Assembly (NCBI RefSeq): GCF_022570735.2
Contig: NZ_JANCNS010000002.1
Location: forward strand, 310,001 to 374,000
DNA length: 64,000 nucleotides
Direction: 5' to 3'
DNA from: Christiangramia oceanisediminis
GTDB lineage: Bacteria; Bacteroidota; Bacteroidia; Flavobacteriales; Flavobacteriaceae
This document shows positions 40,260-49,135 of the stretch, in pieces (position 1 is the first letter of the stretch; every line of letters starts with the position of its first letter). The position numbers were made by a program, and so were the translations under genes. The notes under the pieces were generated by a model that was not told the DNA's origin, did no database searches, and saw only the letters and a program-made list of their open reading frames with translations.

Positions 40260-40957
40260 ATTATAAATTTAATTAATTTGAGTATTATCGCTAGCGTAGC
40301 GAAGAGATACTCTTTTAGTTGATTTCAGATTCATAGAGACTGCTTCAGTCACTTCATCCTTCGCAGTGACATAGTTAGATGAATTGAACCACAAAGCAAG
40401 ATAGCAGGTCATCGCGAGCATAGCGAAGCGATCTCTCCAAAAGAAGGTTCAGGTTTTATAGAGATTGCTTCAGTCGTTCCACTCCTTCGCAATGACTCTC
40501 AGCAGTCATCGCGAGCGCAGCGAAGCGATCTTTTTTCAAGTTGAGTCATGATTCATAGAGATTGCTTCAGTCGTTTTACTCCTTCGCAATGACTCTCAGC
40601 AGTCATTGCGAGCGCAGCGAAGCGATCTCTTCAAAAGTAGATTCAGGTTTTATAGAGATTGCTTCAGTCGTTTTACTCCTTCGCAATGACCTAAATTGGA
40701 TTGTCAGGTCGAGCGGAGTCGAGACCTATCGAAAATAGATTCCTCAGTCGCTCCACTCCTTCGCAATGACCAAAGAAAGGATTTGTTTGTGTCAGGTCGA
40801 GCGGAGTCGAGACCTATGTAATAAACTTAGGAAGTCATCGCGAGCGCAGCGAAGCGATCTCTTCAAAAACAGATTGAGGTTTTATAGAGATTGCTTCAGT
40901 CGTTTTACTCCTTCGCAATGACTATTAGAAGTCATCGCGAGCGCAGCGAAGCGATCT

Positions 40958-41257
40958 CTATGGTTTCATAATCAAGCCTTCTGAAAGATCTTTCCAATCT
41001 GGATTGAGGCTTTGGATCAATTTTTCCTTATTTCTTCTGTTCCCAGCTTTTATTTTCTTTTCAAATGATATAGCATCCTTTATATTTTGGAATTCCAGGA
41101 AGTAAACCAGTTTGCTGCAATTGTATCTAGCTGTAAAGCTATTTGGATAAAATTTTGTTTTATGCTCGATAAGTCTCTTTAAAAGGTTAGAAGTAACCCC
41201 AGTATATAAAACTGAATTATTTCTGCTACTTAGAATATAGACAAAAGAATTAGGCAT
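40958..41257 (-). CDS. GIY-YIG endonuclease domain protein, copy 2
   Basis: Near-identical to copy 1 and carried on the same ~439 bp repeat-flanked block. The differences are single substitutions, so both copies appear intact. The orientation and flanking sequence are the same (start side: TATTATCGCTAGCGTAGCGA after the ATG-proximal region). This indicates a duplication of the whole repeat-bounded unit rather than of the gene alone. Confidence 0.8.
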   Translation of the reverse strand: MPNSFVYILSSRNNSVLYTGVTSNLLKRLIEHKTKFYPNSFTARYNCSKLVYFLEFQNIKDAISFEKKIKAGNRRNKEKLIQSLNPDWKDLSEGLIMKP

Positions 41258-42153
41258 ATTATAAATTTAATTAATTTGAGTATTATCGCTAGCGTAGCGA
41301 AGAGATACTCTTTTAGTTGATTTCAGATTAATAGAGACTGCTTCAGTCACTTCATTCCTTCGCAATGACTCTTAGAAGTCATCGCGAGCGCAGCGAAGCG
41401 ATCTCTCCAAAAGAAGGTTCAGGTTTTATCGAGATTGCTTCAGTCGTTTTACTCCTTCGCAATGACCTAAATAAGGTTGGTTTTAGCAATGTCAGGTCGA
41501 GCGCCTGCCTGCCAGTTGGTAGGGAGTCGAGACCTATCGAAAATAGATTCCTCAGTCGCTTCACTCCTTCGCAATGACCTAAATAAGGTTGCTTTTTGTC
41601 GTGACAGGTCGAGCGGAGTCGAGACCTATTGAAAATAGATTCCTCAGTCGCTTCTCTCCTTCGGAATGACCTAAATAAGGTTGCTTTTTTTAGTGTCAGG
41701 TCGAGCGCAGCGAAGCGATCTCTTTTCAAGTTGAGTCATGATTCATAGAGATTGCCTCAGTCGTTCCACTCCTTCGGAATGACCTAAATTGGATTGTCAA
41801 GCCGAACGCCTGCCTGCCAGTTGGTAGGGAGTCGAGACCTTATATCTTGCAATCTAGCTTAGTTGTAAAGTTGATGACAAACCATTGTCAGGTCGAGCGT
41901 AGTCGAGACCTATCGAAAATAGATTCCTCAGTCGCTTCTCTCCTTCGGAATGACCTAAATTGTAATGTCAGGTCGATCAGATTCGAGACCTAAAATTCCT
42001 GCAAAATCAAAAACCAGGTATCTCATTTCGATCCAGTTTATGCAGAAATTATAGGAAACTGCCCCATATTTTGAGATTTCCACAACACTTCATACCTCTT
42101 AAATTTTCTATATTTACGCTTCTGTATATAAAAACCAACACATAAAGCGATTT

Positions 42154-42639
42154 ATGGATAATAAATACAAGGTAAAAGTGAACGGGAATTTCGAATTCGA
42201 ATTTACCCGTGAAGAGATCGAAGCTCTGGACACCCAGAAGGTCTCAAAAAACAAATACCACCTCCTAAAAGAACATCGATCATTTACGGCCGAGATCTTT
42301 AAGCCGGAATTCCTGAAACGAAATTACGAGATCAAGATCAATTCGAACCTGTATTCGGTAAAGATCAACAATGAACTGGACCAGCTAATCAGCGAAATGG
42401 GACTTTCTCTTGGTAGTTCGCAGCAGGTGAATGACATCAAGGCTCCAATGCCCGGTCTTATCCTGGAAGTGAACGTCAAGGAAGGCGACGAGGTGAAAGA
42501 AGGCGATTACCTGCTTGTCCTGGAGGCCATGAAAATGGAAAACACCTTAACCGCGCCACGGGACGGAGTGGTAAAGTCGGTTAGCGTAGAAAAAAAGGAT
42601 ACCGTAGAGAAGAACCAGTTGCTCATTGAAATGGAGTAA
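42154..42639 (+). CDS. Biotin carboxyl carrier protein of an acyl-CoA carboxylase
   Basis: 161 aa. The C-terminal biotinyl domain has the biotinylation site K127 in VLEAMKMENTL, preceded by the hairpin PMPGLILEVNVKEGDEVKEG. The N-terminal ~80 residues are a structural extension. Together with the next two genes it gives the three components of a biotin-dependent carboxylase in the order BCCP, biotin carboxylase, carboxyltransferase. The 104 bp gap to the next gene contains no frame. Confidence 0.9.
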   Translation: MDNKYKVKVNGNFEFEFTREEIEALDTQKVSKNKYHLLKEHRSFTAEIFKPEFLKRNYEIKINSNLYSVKINNELDQLISEMGLSLGSSQQVNDIKAPMPGLILEVNVKEGDEVKEGDYLLVLEAMKMENTLTAPRDGVVKSVSVEKKDTVEKNQLLIEME

Positions 42640-42742
42640 ACCAGGCGAATTACGAAGTTAGAAGGACGAAATTAGAAGTACGAATTACTTTATTAATGCA
42701 AGTAACCTCGACAAGAGTCTAGAGGTCATTTAAAGAAAGTAT

Positions 42743-44185
42743 ATGAAAAAAATATTAGTAGCCAACCGGGGTGAGATCGCACTGCGTGTGATGAAGACCA
42801 TCAAAAGGATGGGGATCGATACCGTGGCTGTATATTCAACTGCCGACAGGAATGCACCTCATGTGAAATTTGCTGATGAGGCGGTTTGCATAGGCGGTGC
42901 AGCTTCCAGCGAATCTTACCTGAAAGGCGATAAAATAATCGAGGTAGCTAAAAAGCTAAATGTAGACGGAATTCACCCAGGCTACGGATTCCTTAGTGAA
43001 AACGCAGGTTTTGCCGAAGCGGTTGAAAAAAACGGCATCACCTGGATAGGCCCGGGTTCAAAGGCCATTAAGATCATGGGAAGTAAGCTGGCCGCGAAAG
43101 ACGCGGTAAAGGCCTATGAAATCCCTATGGTACCAGGGATCGATGAAGCGATCACCGATACCCAAAAGGCCAAGGAGATCGCGAAAGAGATAGGATATCC
43201 TATCCTGATAAAGGCTTCTGCCGGTGGTGGAGGTAAGGGAATGCGAATCGTGGAAAGGGAAAAGGACCTGGAAGACCAGATGAAACGAGCCATCAGTGAG
43301 GCCGAGTCGGCCTTTGGGGATGGTTCTGTTTTTATTGAAAAATATGTAGCCTCACCAAGGCATATCGAAATACAGGTTTTAGCCGATACTCACGGCAACT
43401 TCCTTCACCTTTTTGAAAGGGAGTGCAGCGTACAGCGAAGACACCAGAAAGTAGTGGAAGAAGCACCTTCAGTAGTGCTCGATGAGAACCTGAGGAATCA
43501 AATGGGCGAGGCAGCGGTTAAAGTAGCCCAGGCATGTGATTATGTTGGCGCCGGAACCGTGGAATTCCTTTTTGACGAAAACAGGAATTTCTATTTCCTC
43601 GAAATGAACACCAGGCTGCAGGTAGAGCATCCGGTAACCGAATTGATTACCGGGATCGACCTGGTAGAACAGCAGATCCTGGTCGCAAGGGGTGAAGAAC
43701 TTCAGATGAGCCAAAAAGATCTTAAGATCAAAGGTCATGCCCTGGAATTGCGAGTGTACGCCGAAGATCCACTAGAGGATTTCATGCCAAGCACCGGAAA
43801 CCTGGAAAAATATGAATTGCCTTCAGGAGAAGGGATCAGGATTGATAATGGATTTGAGGAAGGAATGGATGTGCCAATCTATTATGATCCCATGCTTTCG
43901 AAACTCATTACCTACGGGAAAACCCGGGAAGAGGCGATTCAGTTGATGATCAAGGCCATCGATCATTATATCGTGGAAGGGGTGAGCACCACTTTGCCTT
44001 TCGGAAAGTTCGTATTTCAGCATGAGGCCTTTCGATCAGGAAATTTCGATACTCATTTCGTAAAGAAATACTATTCGCCGGAGGCTTTAAAGGAGGAAAC
44101 CGAAGAGGAAGCAAGGCTGGCCGCTTTAATGGCCCTGAAACAGTACCTTCAGGATAAGGAACAGCTTAGAATTCCACAAAACTAA
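42743..44185 (+). CDS. Biotin carboxylase subunit
   Basis: 480 aa ATP-grasp enzyme. It begins KKILVANRGEIALRVMKTIK. The P-loop-like KASAGGGGKGMRIVER region is near 153-168, the catalytic region ERECSVQRRHQKVVEEAPS near 225-243, and MNTRLQVEHPVTE binds metal and biotin near 290. It carboxylates biotin on the preceding carrier protein with ATP and bicarbonate. The C-terminal extension beyond residue 445 is short. Likely part of a propionyl-CoA/acyl-CoA carboxylase rather than the fatty-acid AccC, since it lies beside a PccB-type subunit. Confidence 0.92.
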   Translation: MKKILVANRGEIALRVMKTIKRMGIDTVAVYSTADRNAPHVKFADEAVCIGGAASSESYLKGDKIIEVAKKLNVDGIHPGYGFLSENAGFAEAVEKNGITWIGPGSKAIKIMGSKLAAKDAVKAYEIPMVPGIDEAITDTQKAKEIAKEIGYPILIKASAGGGGKGMRIVEREKDLEDQMKRAISEAESAFGDGSVFIEKYVASPRHIEIQVLADTHGNFLHLFERECSVQRRHQKVVEEAPSVVLDENLRNQMGEAAVKVAQACDYVGAGTVEFLFDENRNFYFLEMNTRLQVEHPVTELITGIDLVEQQILVARGEELQMSQKDLKIKGHALELRVYAEDPLEDFMPSTGNLEKYELPSGEGIRIDNGFEEGMDVPIYYDPMLSKLITYGKTREEAIQLMIKAIDHYIVEGVSTTLPFGKFVFQHEAFRSGNFDTHFVKKYYSPEALKEETEEEARLAALMALKQYLQDKEQLRIPQN

Positions 44186-44204
44186 CCATTCAGAATCATA
44201 GACA

Positions 44205-45746
44205 ATGAGTCAGAATCTAGATAAATTAAAAGAAAAGTTAGCCGAAGCTCATAAGGGTGGAGGTGAAAAACGCATAGCCAAGCAACACGAAAAGAAGAAA
44301 TTAACCGCCCGTGAGCGTGTGGAATACTTGTTAGATGAAAATTCCTTTGAAGAGATCGGGATCCTGGTCACGCACCGAACCACCGATTTCGGGATGGAAA
44401 AACAGAAATTTTACGGTGACGGGGTGATCACCGGTTACGGGACCATCAATGGCCGACTGGTTTACGTGTTCGCGCAGGATTTTACCGTTTTTGGAGGTTC
44501 TCTTTCTGAAACCCATGCCGAAAAGATCTGTAAGATCATGGACATGGCTGTAAAGGTAGGAGCGCCGGTAATTGGTTTGAACGATTCTGGTGGCGCCCGT
44601 ATCCAGGAAGGGGTTCGTTCCCTGGGAGGTTATGCTGATATCTTTCACAGGAACGTGAAATCATCAGGAGTTATCCCGCAGATCTCGGCGATCATGGGAC
44701 CATGCGCCGGGGGAGCCGTTTATTCTCCCGCGATGACCGATTTTACCATCATGGTAGAGGATACGTCCTATATGTTCGTTACAGGACCTAACGTGGTAAA
44801 AACCGTAACCAATGAGTCGGTAACTTCAGAAGAACTGGGAGGTGCCAGTACACATTCCACAAAATCCGGGGTAACTCATTTAACGGCAGCCAATGATATT
44901 ATCGCGCTGGAGAAGATCAAGCAATTGATCAGTTATATGCCACAGAATAATCAGTCGGCGCCTGAAAAACTGCCTTATGAGCTGGGTGATGAGCATAGGG
45001 AGGTTCTTGAAGGCATCGTTCCGGATAGTTCCAACAAACCTTATGATATGCATGAAGTGATCAAAGGTATCATCGATGACGATTCGTTCTTTGAGATCCA
45101 TAAGGATTATGCCGATAATATCATCGTAGGATTTTCGAGGATTGGAGGCAGGAGCGTGGGCGTGATCGCGAATCAGCCTATGAGCCTTGCTGGAGTTTTA
45201 GATGTGGATTCCTCTAAAAAAGCAGCGCGATTTACCCGTTTTTGCGACTGTTTTAATATTCCGCTTTTGGTACTCGTGGATGTACCTGGTTTCCTTCCCG
45301 GAACCGACCAGGAGTGGAATGGGATCATTTTACACGGAGCGAAGCTACTTTATGCGCTTAGCGAGGCTACCGTTCCAAAGGTCACGGTAATTACCCGAAA
45401 AGCCTATGGTGGAGCCTATGATGTAATGAACTCCAAGCATATTGGAGCCGATCTTAACTTTGCCTGGCCAACTGCTGAAATTGCCGTAATGGGGGCTAAG
45501 GGAGCTTCGGAGATCATTTTCCGAAAAGAGATCGCAGCTTCAGATGACCCTCAAAACAAACTGGCCGAAAAAGAGGCCGAATATGCCGAGAAATTCGCCA
45601 CTCCGTTCGAGGCGGCCCAGCGTGGGTTTATCGACGAAGTGATCATGCCAAGAGATACCAGGCGAAAACTTATAAAAGCTTTCAGTGCCCTGGAGAATAA
45701 ACATGTCTTGCGGCCAAACAGGAAACACGGGAATATTCCATTATAA
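44205..45746 (+). CDS. Acyl-CoA carboxylase carboxyltransferase subunit (PccB/MmdA-like)
   Basis: 513 aa crotonase-fold carboxyltransferase with both N- and C-terminal halves in one chain. [20 protein letters not shown] and [20 protein letters not shown] form the first CoA-binding site. [20 protein letters not shown] and [20 protein letters not shown] form the second. The length is that of propionyl-CoA carboxylase beta or methylmalonyl-CoA decarboxylase alpha. It follows the biotin carboxylase after 19 bp, giving a complete enzyme; substrate preference is inferred from family. Confidence 0.92.
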   Translation: MSQNLDKLKEKLAEAHKGGGEKRIAKQHEKKKLTARERVEYLLDENSFEEIGILVTHRTTDFGMEKQKFYGDGVITGYGTINGRLVYVFAQDFTVFGGSLSETHAEKICKIMDMAVKVGAPVIGLNDSGGARIQEGVRSLGGYADIFHRNVKSSGVIPQISAIMGPCAGGAVYSPAMTDFTIMVEDTSYMFVTGPNVVKTVTNESVTSEELGGASTHSTKSGVTHLTAANDIIALEKIKQLISYMPQNNQSAPEKLPYELGDEHREVLEGIVPDSSNKPYDMHEVIKGIIDDDSFFEIHKDYADNIIVGFSRIGGRSVGVIANQPMSLAGVLDVDSSKKAARFTRFCDCFNIPLLVLVDVPGFLPGTDQEWNGIILHGAKLLYALSEATVPKVTVITRKAYGGAYDVMNSKHIGADLNFAWPTAEIAVMGAKGASEIIFRKEIAASDDPQNKLAEKEAEYAEKFATPFEAAQRGFIDEVIMPRDTRRKLIKAFSALENKHVLRPNRKHGNIPL

Positions 45747-45750
45747 CTAG

Positions 45751-45780
45751 AAAAGGCCGGAAGAGATTCGGGCCTTTTTT
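45751..45780 (+). terminator. Terminator after the carboxylase operon
   Basis: AAAAGGCC ... GGCCTTTTTT with a 12 nt loop, directly after the carboxyltransferase stop. Confidence 0.8.
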
Positions 45781-45794
45781 GTTTTTGATTGCTG

Positions 45795-45868
45795 TCATGC
45801 TGAACTTGTTTCAGCATCTCAGATTGAAACTCATTTTATATGGATCCTGAAACGAGTTCAGGATGACG
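45795..45868. repeat. Palindromic intergenic repeat (GTCATGCTGAAC ... GTTCAGGATGAC)
   Basis: GTCATGCTGAACTTGTTTCA then CAGCATCTC at the left and GATCCTGAAACGAGTTCAGG then ATGAC at the right are inverted copies of one another. This REP-like unit is a different family from the 40 kb cluster. Confidence 0.7.
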
Positions 45869-45891
45869 AATATTAATTAAAAACCTCCTTT

Positions 45892-46791
45892 ATGAAATTC
45901 AACAGGATTGTTTGCGTAGATGAAACCAAACTGAATAAAGAGGGCATTAACGATCTGGAAAAATATGCCGATGAGGTTAAGGTCTACCATGATTATCCGG
46001 AAACGGAAAAGGAGGTGATCGAACGGATAGGGGATGCCGAAGCGGTCATTGTTTCCTGGAGAACCCAGATAGGAGAGGAGGTCATTAAAAATTGCGGGAA
46101 TCTGAAATATATTGGAATGGCCTGCAGCCTTTATGATGACGAGTCGGCTAACGTTGCGGTGGATTTTGCCAGGGAACGCAATATTGTCGTAAAAGGTATT
46201 TTCGATTACGGGGATCCCGGCGTTGCTGAGTTTATCATTTCTGAACTTATTCAACTGCTGAATGGTTATAAGGGAAAACAGTGGAAAGACCTGCCTCGAG
46301 AGTTAACCGATCTAAAAGTCGGGATCATTGGTTTTGGGGTGACCGGGCAGTTGCTTGCTAAATGCCTGAAACCTTTTGGGCCTGAACTTTATTACTTCAG
46401 CCGGACTCGTAAAGAAGAAAAGGAAGATGGGATCGAATACCTGCCATTAGAGAAGCTCCTGGGAACCTGTGAAGTGATCTCATTTCATCTTCCGAAAAAT
46501 ACAGAGATCATGGGAAACAGTGAATTTGACCAATTTGGGAATGGAAAGATCCTGATCAATACGTCACTGGGCCTTCCTTTTGACCAGAAAGCTTTTGCTG
46601 AATGGATATCAGCTGAAAATAATTATGCCATTTTCGATGGGGATGGAAAAAAGGAGCTTTCAGAAAACACTGAAAAGATGGAAAATGTGATCGCCTTTGA
46701 TAAAAGCGCTGGTTACAGCTCTCAAACCCTTGTAAGGCTTTCACAAAAGGTGCTACAAAACATTGCAGACTATTTTAAGGAAAACGATTAG
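45892..46791 (+). CDS. D-isomer 2-hydroxyacid dehydrogenase-like protein
   Basis: 299 aa. The NAD-binding Rossmann domain begins KVGIIGFGVTGQLLAKCLKP near 138-157. The catalytic-domain end INTSLGLPFDQKAFAEWISA contains the position equivalent to the substrate-binding segment, but the usual catalytic R/E/H triad is not obvious. The C-terminus has IAFDKSAGYSSQTLVRLSQ. The first 100 residues form the flavodoxin-like substrate domain. It probably acts on a 2-hydroxyacid or is a non-catalytic paralogue; the fold is clear and the chemistry is not. Confidence 0.75.
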   Translation: MKFNRIVCVDETKLNKEGINDLEKYADEVKVYHDYPETEKEVIERIGDAEAVIVSWRTQIGEEVIKNCGNLKYIGMACSLYDDESANVAVDFARERNIVVKGIFDYGDPGVAEFIISELIQLLNGYKGKQWKDLPRELTDLKVGIIGFGVTGQLLAKCLKPFGPELYYFSRTRKEEKEDGIEYLPLEKLLGTCEVISFHLPKNTEIMGNSEFDQFGNGKILINTSLGLPFDQKAFAEWISAENNYAIFDGDGKKELSENTEKMENVIAFDKSAGYSSQTLVRLSQKVLQNIADYFKEND

Positions 46792-46802
46792 AAATCCTCT
46801 AT

Positions 46803-46816
46803 GTAACCATTGTTAC
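46803..46816 (+). promoter_or_regulatory. GTAAC-N4-GTTAC palindrome upstream of the YeeE/YedE pair
   Basis: GTAACCATTGTTAC, 51 bp before the YeeE/YedE start at 46867. Fourth member of the set. Confidence 0.6.
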
Positions 46817-46866
46817 TGAATGAAGCGCTTTCTTATCGTTTATTTGCAACTCAATAAAAATAGCTT

Positions 46867-47424
46867 ATGGAATTAATCATGCAACCCTGGCCCTGGTATG
46901 TGGCCGGGCCCCTAATTGCGCTAATCATGTTCCTGCTGCTCTTCCAGGGAAGACAGTTTGGGATGTCGTCTAACCTCAGAACTATTTGCACCATGTGCGG
47001 TGCCGATTCAAAAGCCAGTTTCTTCGATTTTAACTGGAGAGCCCAGCGCTGGAATCTAATAGTGATCCTTGGGGCTGCGATTGGAGGTTTTATAGCGATG
47101 AACTTTTTAACTGCCGATCCGGCAGTACAGATCAACCCTGATACGGTTGAGAACCTGAAGGAACTAGGTTTTCAGAGCACCGGGGAAGCTTACCTCCCGG
47201 ACGAGCTCTATAGTCTTGAGGCGCTTACTAACTGGAAATCTCTGGCCATCCTTATAATTGGCGGATTTATGATAGGTTTTGGTGCGAGATGGGCTGGTGG
47301 ATGTACTTCTGGCCACGCGATTTCAGGTTTAAGTAACCTGCAATTGCCTTCCCTGATCGCCGTAGTAGGATTTTTCATTGGTGGACTGGTTATGATCCAC
47401 CTGTTATTTCCAATAATATTTTAA
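46867..47424 (+). CDS. YeeE/YedE-family membrane protein (half-transporter 1)
   Basis: A 185 aa membrane protein with about four spans. The YeeE/YedE (DUF395) motif GARWAGGCTSGHAISGLSNL near residues 141-160 contains the cysteine proposed to bind thiosulfate in TsuA-like proteins. Another cysteine pair, CTMCGAD, is near residue 40. It lies 3 bp upstream of a second YeeE/YedE-type gene; the two halves together probably form a sulfur-compound importer. Confidence 0.85.
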   Translation: MELIMQPWPWYVAGPLIALIMFLLLFQGRQFGMSSNLRTICTMCGADSKASFFDFNWRAQRWNLIVILGAAIGGFIAMNFLTADPAVQINPDTVENLKELGFQSTGEAYLPDELYSLEALTNWKSLAILIIGGFMIGFGARWAGGCTSGHAISGLSNLQLPSLIAVVGFFIGGLVMIHLLFPIIF

Positions 47425-47427
47425 GAT

Positions 47428-47841
47428 ATGAAAGTAGTAGGATATTTAGTTACAGGTATATTTTTCGGAATTGTTATGTTCAAATCTGAAGCCGCCTCCT
47501 GGTTCAGGATCTATGAAATGTTCAGTTTTGACTCGTTCCATATGTATGGGATCATAGGTTCTGCACTCGTTTTAGGTGTGCTGGGAATACAGCTGATCAA
47601 AAAGAAAAATGTGAAGGATGTGAATGGTGAAGAGATACAGTTCATTCCGAAGAACAGGAGCTTTAGCCGGTATATGTTTGGTGGAATTATATTTGGTTTA
47701 GGATGGGCCCTTGCCGGTGCCTGCCCGGGACCTATTTACACCCTTATCGGTGCTGGCTATGTTTCGGTAATTGTGTTGTTCCTGGCAGCTATTTTTGGAA
47801 CATTCGTGTACGGACTGTTACGAAAGAAGCTTCCGCATTAG
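47428..47841 (+). CDS. YeeE/YedE-family (DUF6691) membrane protein (half-transporter 2)
   Basis: 137 aa with about four spans. The family motif FGLGWALAGACPGPIYTLIG is near 89-108, with the conserved Cys in ACPGP. It is 3 bp after the first half, so they are translationally coupled, as usual for the two-gene form of this transporter that accompanies MBL-rhodanese sulfur genes in other bacteria. A strong bidirectional terminator follows. Confidence 0.88.
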   Translation: MKVVGYLVTGIFFGIVMFKSEAASWFRIYEMFSFDSFHMYGIIGSALVLGVLGIQLIKKKNVKDVNGEEIQFIPKNRSFSRYMFGGIIFGLGWALAGACPGPIYTLIGAGYVSVIVLFLAAIFGTFVYGLLRKKLPH

Positions 47842-47856
47842 AAATAAAGAGAATAG

Positions 47857-47896
47857 AAAAAGGTGCTGAAAATTGAGATTTTCAGCACCTTTTTTA
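47857..47896. terminator. Bidirectional terminator between YeeE pair and cupin operon
   Basis: AAAAAGGTGCTGAAAAT-TGAG-ATTTTCAGCACCTTTTTT has T runs on both strands, serving the convergent genes. Confidence 0.88.
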
Positions 47897-47913
47897 TTTT
47901 AAAATTTTCAGGC

Positions 47914-48591
47914 TTACTTCACTCTTTCAGCCTTGAGATATAATTCCTGGGCCTGGATCTTTTCGATCATATCCCTGCCTTTATCGGCAGCTGCCTTCCA
48001 GCTTTTGGATTCATGAATCTTATCATAAGTTGCAGCATCTGGCCAGACTCCTTCCATAAAATATTTATACTCATTATGATCGTCAGTTATCCTGTAAAGG
48101 TGATATCCTGCATTTGGATAGCCCTCGTCGCTTATGGCAGTATTCATTTCCTGAAGGAAATCCCGCAATTGCTTTTCACTAACTCCATCAGGTAGTTTGA
48201 ATAGGTGCAGGCTTTTCTTGCCTGCTGTACTGTTCTTTAATTCCACCTGGATCAATTCAAACGTATTTTGACCCGTATTTTTAGGTTGGTGTTGAGCCCT
48301 GTCTACCCATAAAACATCCCCGGCATTTCCGTCTAACTGCATTTCACCACCATTTCCAGCCTTCATTTTAGCGGAATGATCGGTAAGAAATACAGCTACA
48401 CCTTCAGGATGAGTGTGCATTTTAGATTCATCCCCCGGATTATACTTAATTCTCAGAACTCTAACCTGATCATTCTCTAATTCAACTTTATAATGCTCAG
48501 GATCTATTCTTGTAGCATCTTGTGCTTTTAGATCAAACATCATAAATATAGAGAACAACAGGACGACAAGCATTAATTTTCTATGTATCAT
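47914..48591 (-). CDS. Exported cupin-domain protein with C-terminal ferredoxin-like region
   Basis: 225 aa. The signal peptide is about residues 1-23 (ends LKAQD). The cupin core has RIKYNPGDESKMHTHPEGVA near 47-66, with the H-x-H metal motif, and a second strand region GDVLWVDRAQHQPKNTG near 91-107. The C-terminal part (GYHLYRITDDHNEYKYFMEG and PDAATYDKIHESKSWKAA) resembles ABM/dimeric ferredoxin-like segments. It may bind a metal in the periplasm. It ends a four-gene minus-strand group with an NTF2-like lipoprotein and two paralogous secreted proteins. Confidence 0.75.
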   Translation of the reverse strand: MIHRKLMLVVLLFSIFMMFDLKAQDATRIDPEHYKVELENDQVRVLRIKYNPGDESKMHTHPEGVAVFLTDHSAKMKAGNGGEMQLDGNAGDVLWVDRAQHQPKNTGQNTFELIQVELKNSTAGKKSLHLFKLPDGVSEKQLRDFLQEMNTAISDEGYPNAGYHLYRITDDHNEYKYFMEGVWPDAATYDKIHESKSWKAAADKGRDMIEKIQAQELYLKAERVK

Positions 48592-48616
48592 CTTTTTTTA
48601 TTTAGAATTCATAAGC

Positions 48617-49132
48617 TTACTCAGGAGTTTCCTGAACCGTATCGTTTTGCTGCATGGCCATGCTCATAATGGCACTATCCCAGTAACCGTGCTCCCTTAC
48701 TATTTTACCATCTTTGAACTGTGCTGTAAGATGAACGGGCACTATGACCTCCTGATTACTTCGGGGAAGAGTAGCCTTCCAGTCACCCCAGAAATTCACC
48801 CAGGTATGGCCGTCGTTGGTCAGTACCATTTCAAAGTCATTGTCCTCATCAACAAACCCATAACTAGGTAAATCTGAAAGACTTTCCTGGTGCTGTGTGA
48901 CGATCTCTCCGATCTTTTTCCCCTGTTTGCTGTTGTGGAAAACCTGGGCGGTATCAGCATAATGCTTTTTCATCGCTTCCCAGTCTCCTTTTTCATAATC
49001 GCTTATCGCAGATTTGAGGGTATTGATCTCTTCAGAATCCTGGGAGTATCTTTCAGGCTCTGATTCTTTTTGCTGATTATTACAGGAGATCATTAGAAGA
49101 CCTGCAAATAAGCTTATAAGTATACGTTTCAT
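48617..49132 (-). CDS. NTF2/SnoaL-like lipoprotein
   Basis: 171 aa lipoprotein with lipobox LLMISC (Cys17). The mature domain has SAISDYEKGDWEAMKKHYAD, then FEMVLTNDGHTWVNFWGDWK and VPVHLTAQFKDGKIVREHGY. This is an NTF2-like cone as in ketosteroid isomerase/SnoaL proteins. It lies 3 bp downstream of the 261 aa paralogue gene and 25 bp upstream of the cupin gene, so the group is probably one operon. Confidence 0.7.
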   Translation of the reverse strand: MKRILISLFAGLLMISCNNQQKESEPERYSQDSEEINTLKSAISDYEKGDWEAMKKHYADTAQVFHNSKQGKKIGEIVTQHQESLSDLPSYGFVDEDNDFEMVLTNDGHTWVNFWGDWKATLPRSNQEVIVPVHLTAQFKDGKIVREHGYWDSAIMSMAMQQNDTVQETPE

Positions 49133-49135
49133 ATT

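Larger units (their letters stand above)
39933..42000. repeat. Cluster of palindromic GTCATCGCGAGCGC.../CTTCGCAATGAC repeats
   Basis: At least 14 units of two related types. Type 1 is GTCATCGCGAGCGCAGCGAA ... GAGATTGCTTCAGTCG ... CTCCTTCGCAATGAC. Type 2 is GTCAGGTCGAGCGGAGTCGA ... GATTCCTCAGTCGC ... CTTCGCAATGAC. The ends of each unit are inverted repeats (GTCATYGCGA/TCGCAATGAC). Two 438-439 bp blocks (39933-40370 and 40931-41369) contain the same GIY-YIG gene, a clear duplication. The stretches 40260-40957 and 41258-42000 hold no gene; frames there are repeat translations. Confidence 0.85.

Noticed and set aside
41365-41729. Frames in the palindromic repeat cluster
   Set aside because: Repetitive translations such as RSHRERSEAIS on both strands reflect the DNA repeats, not proteins.
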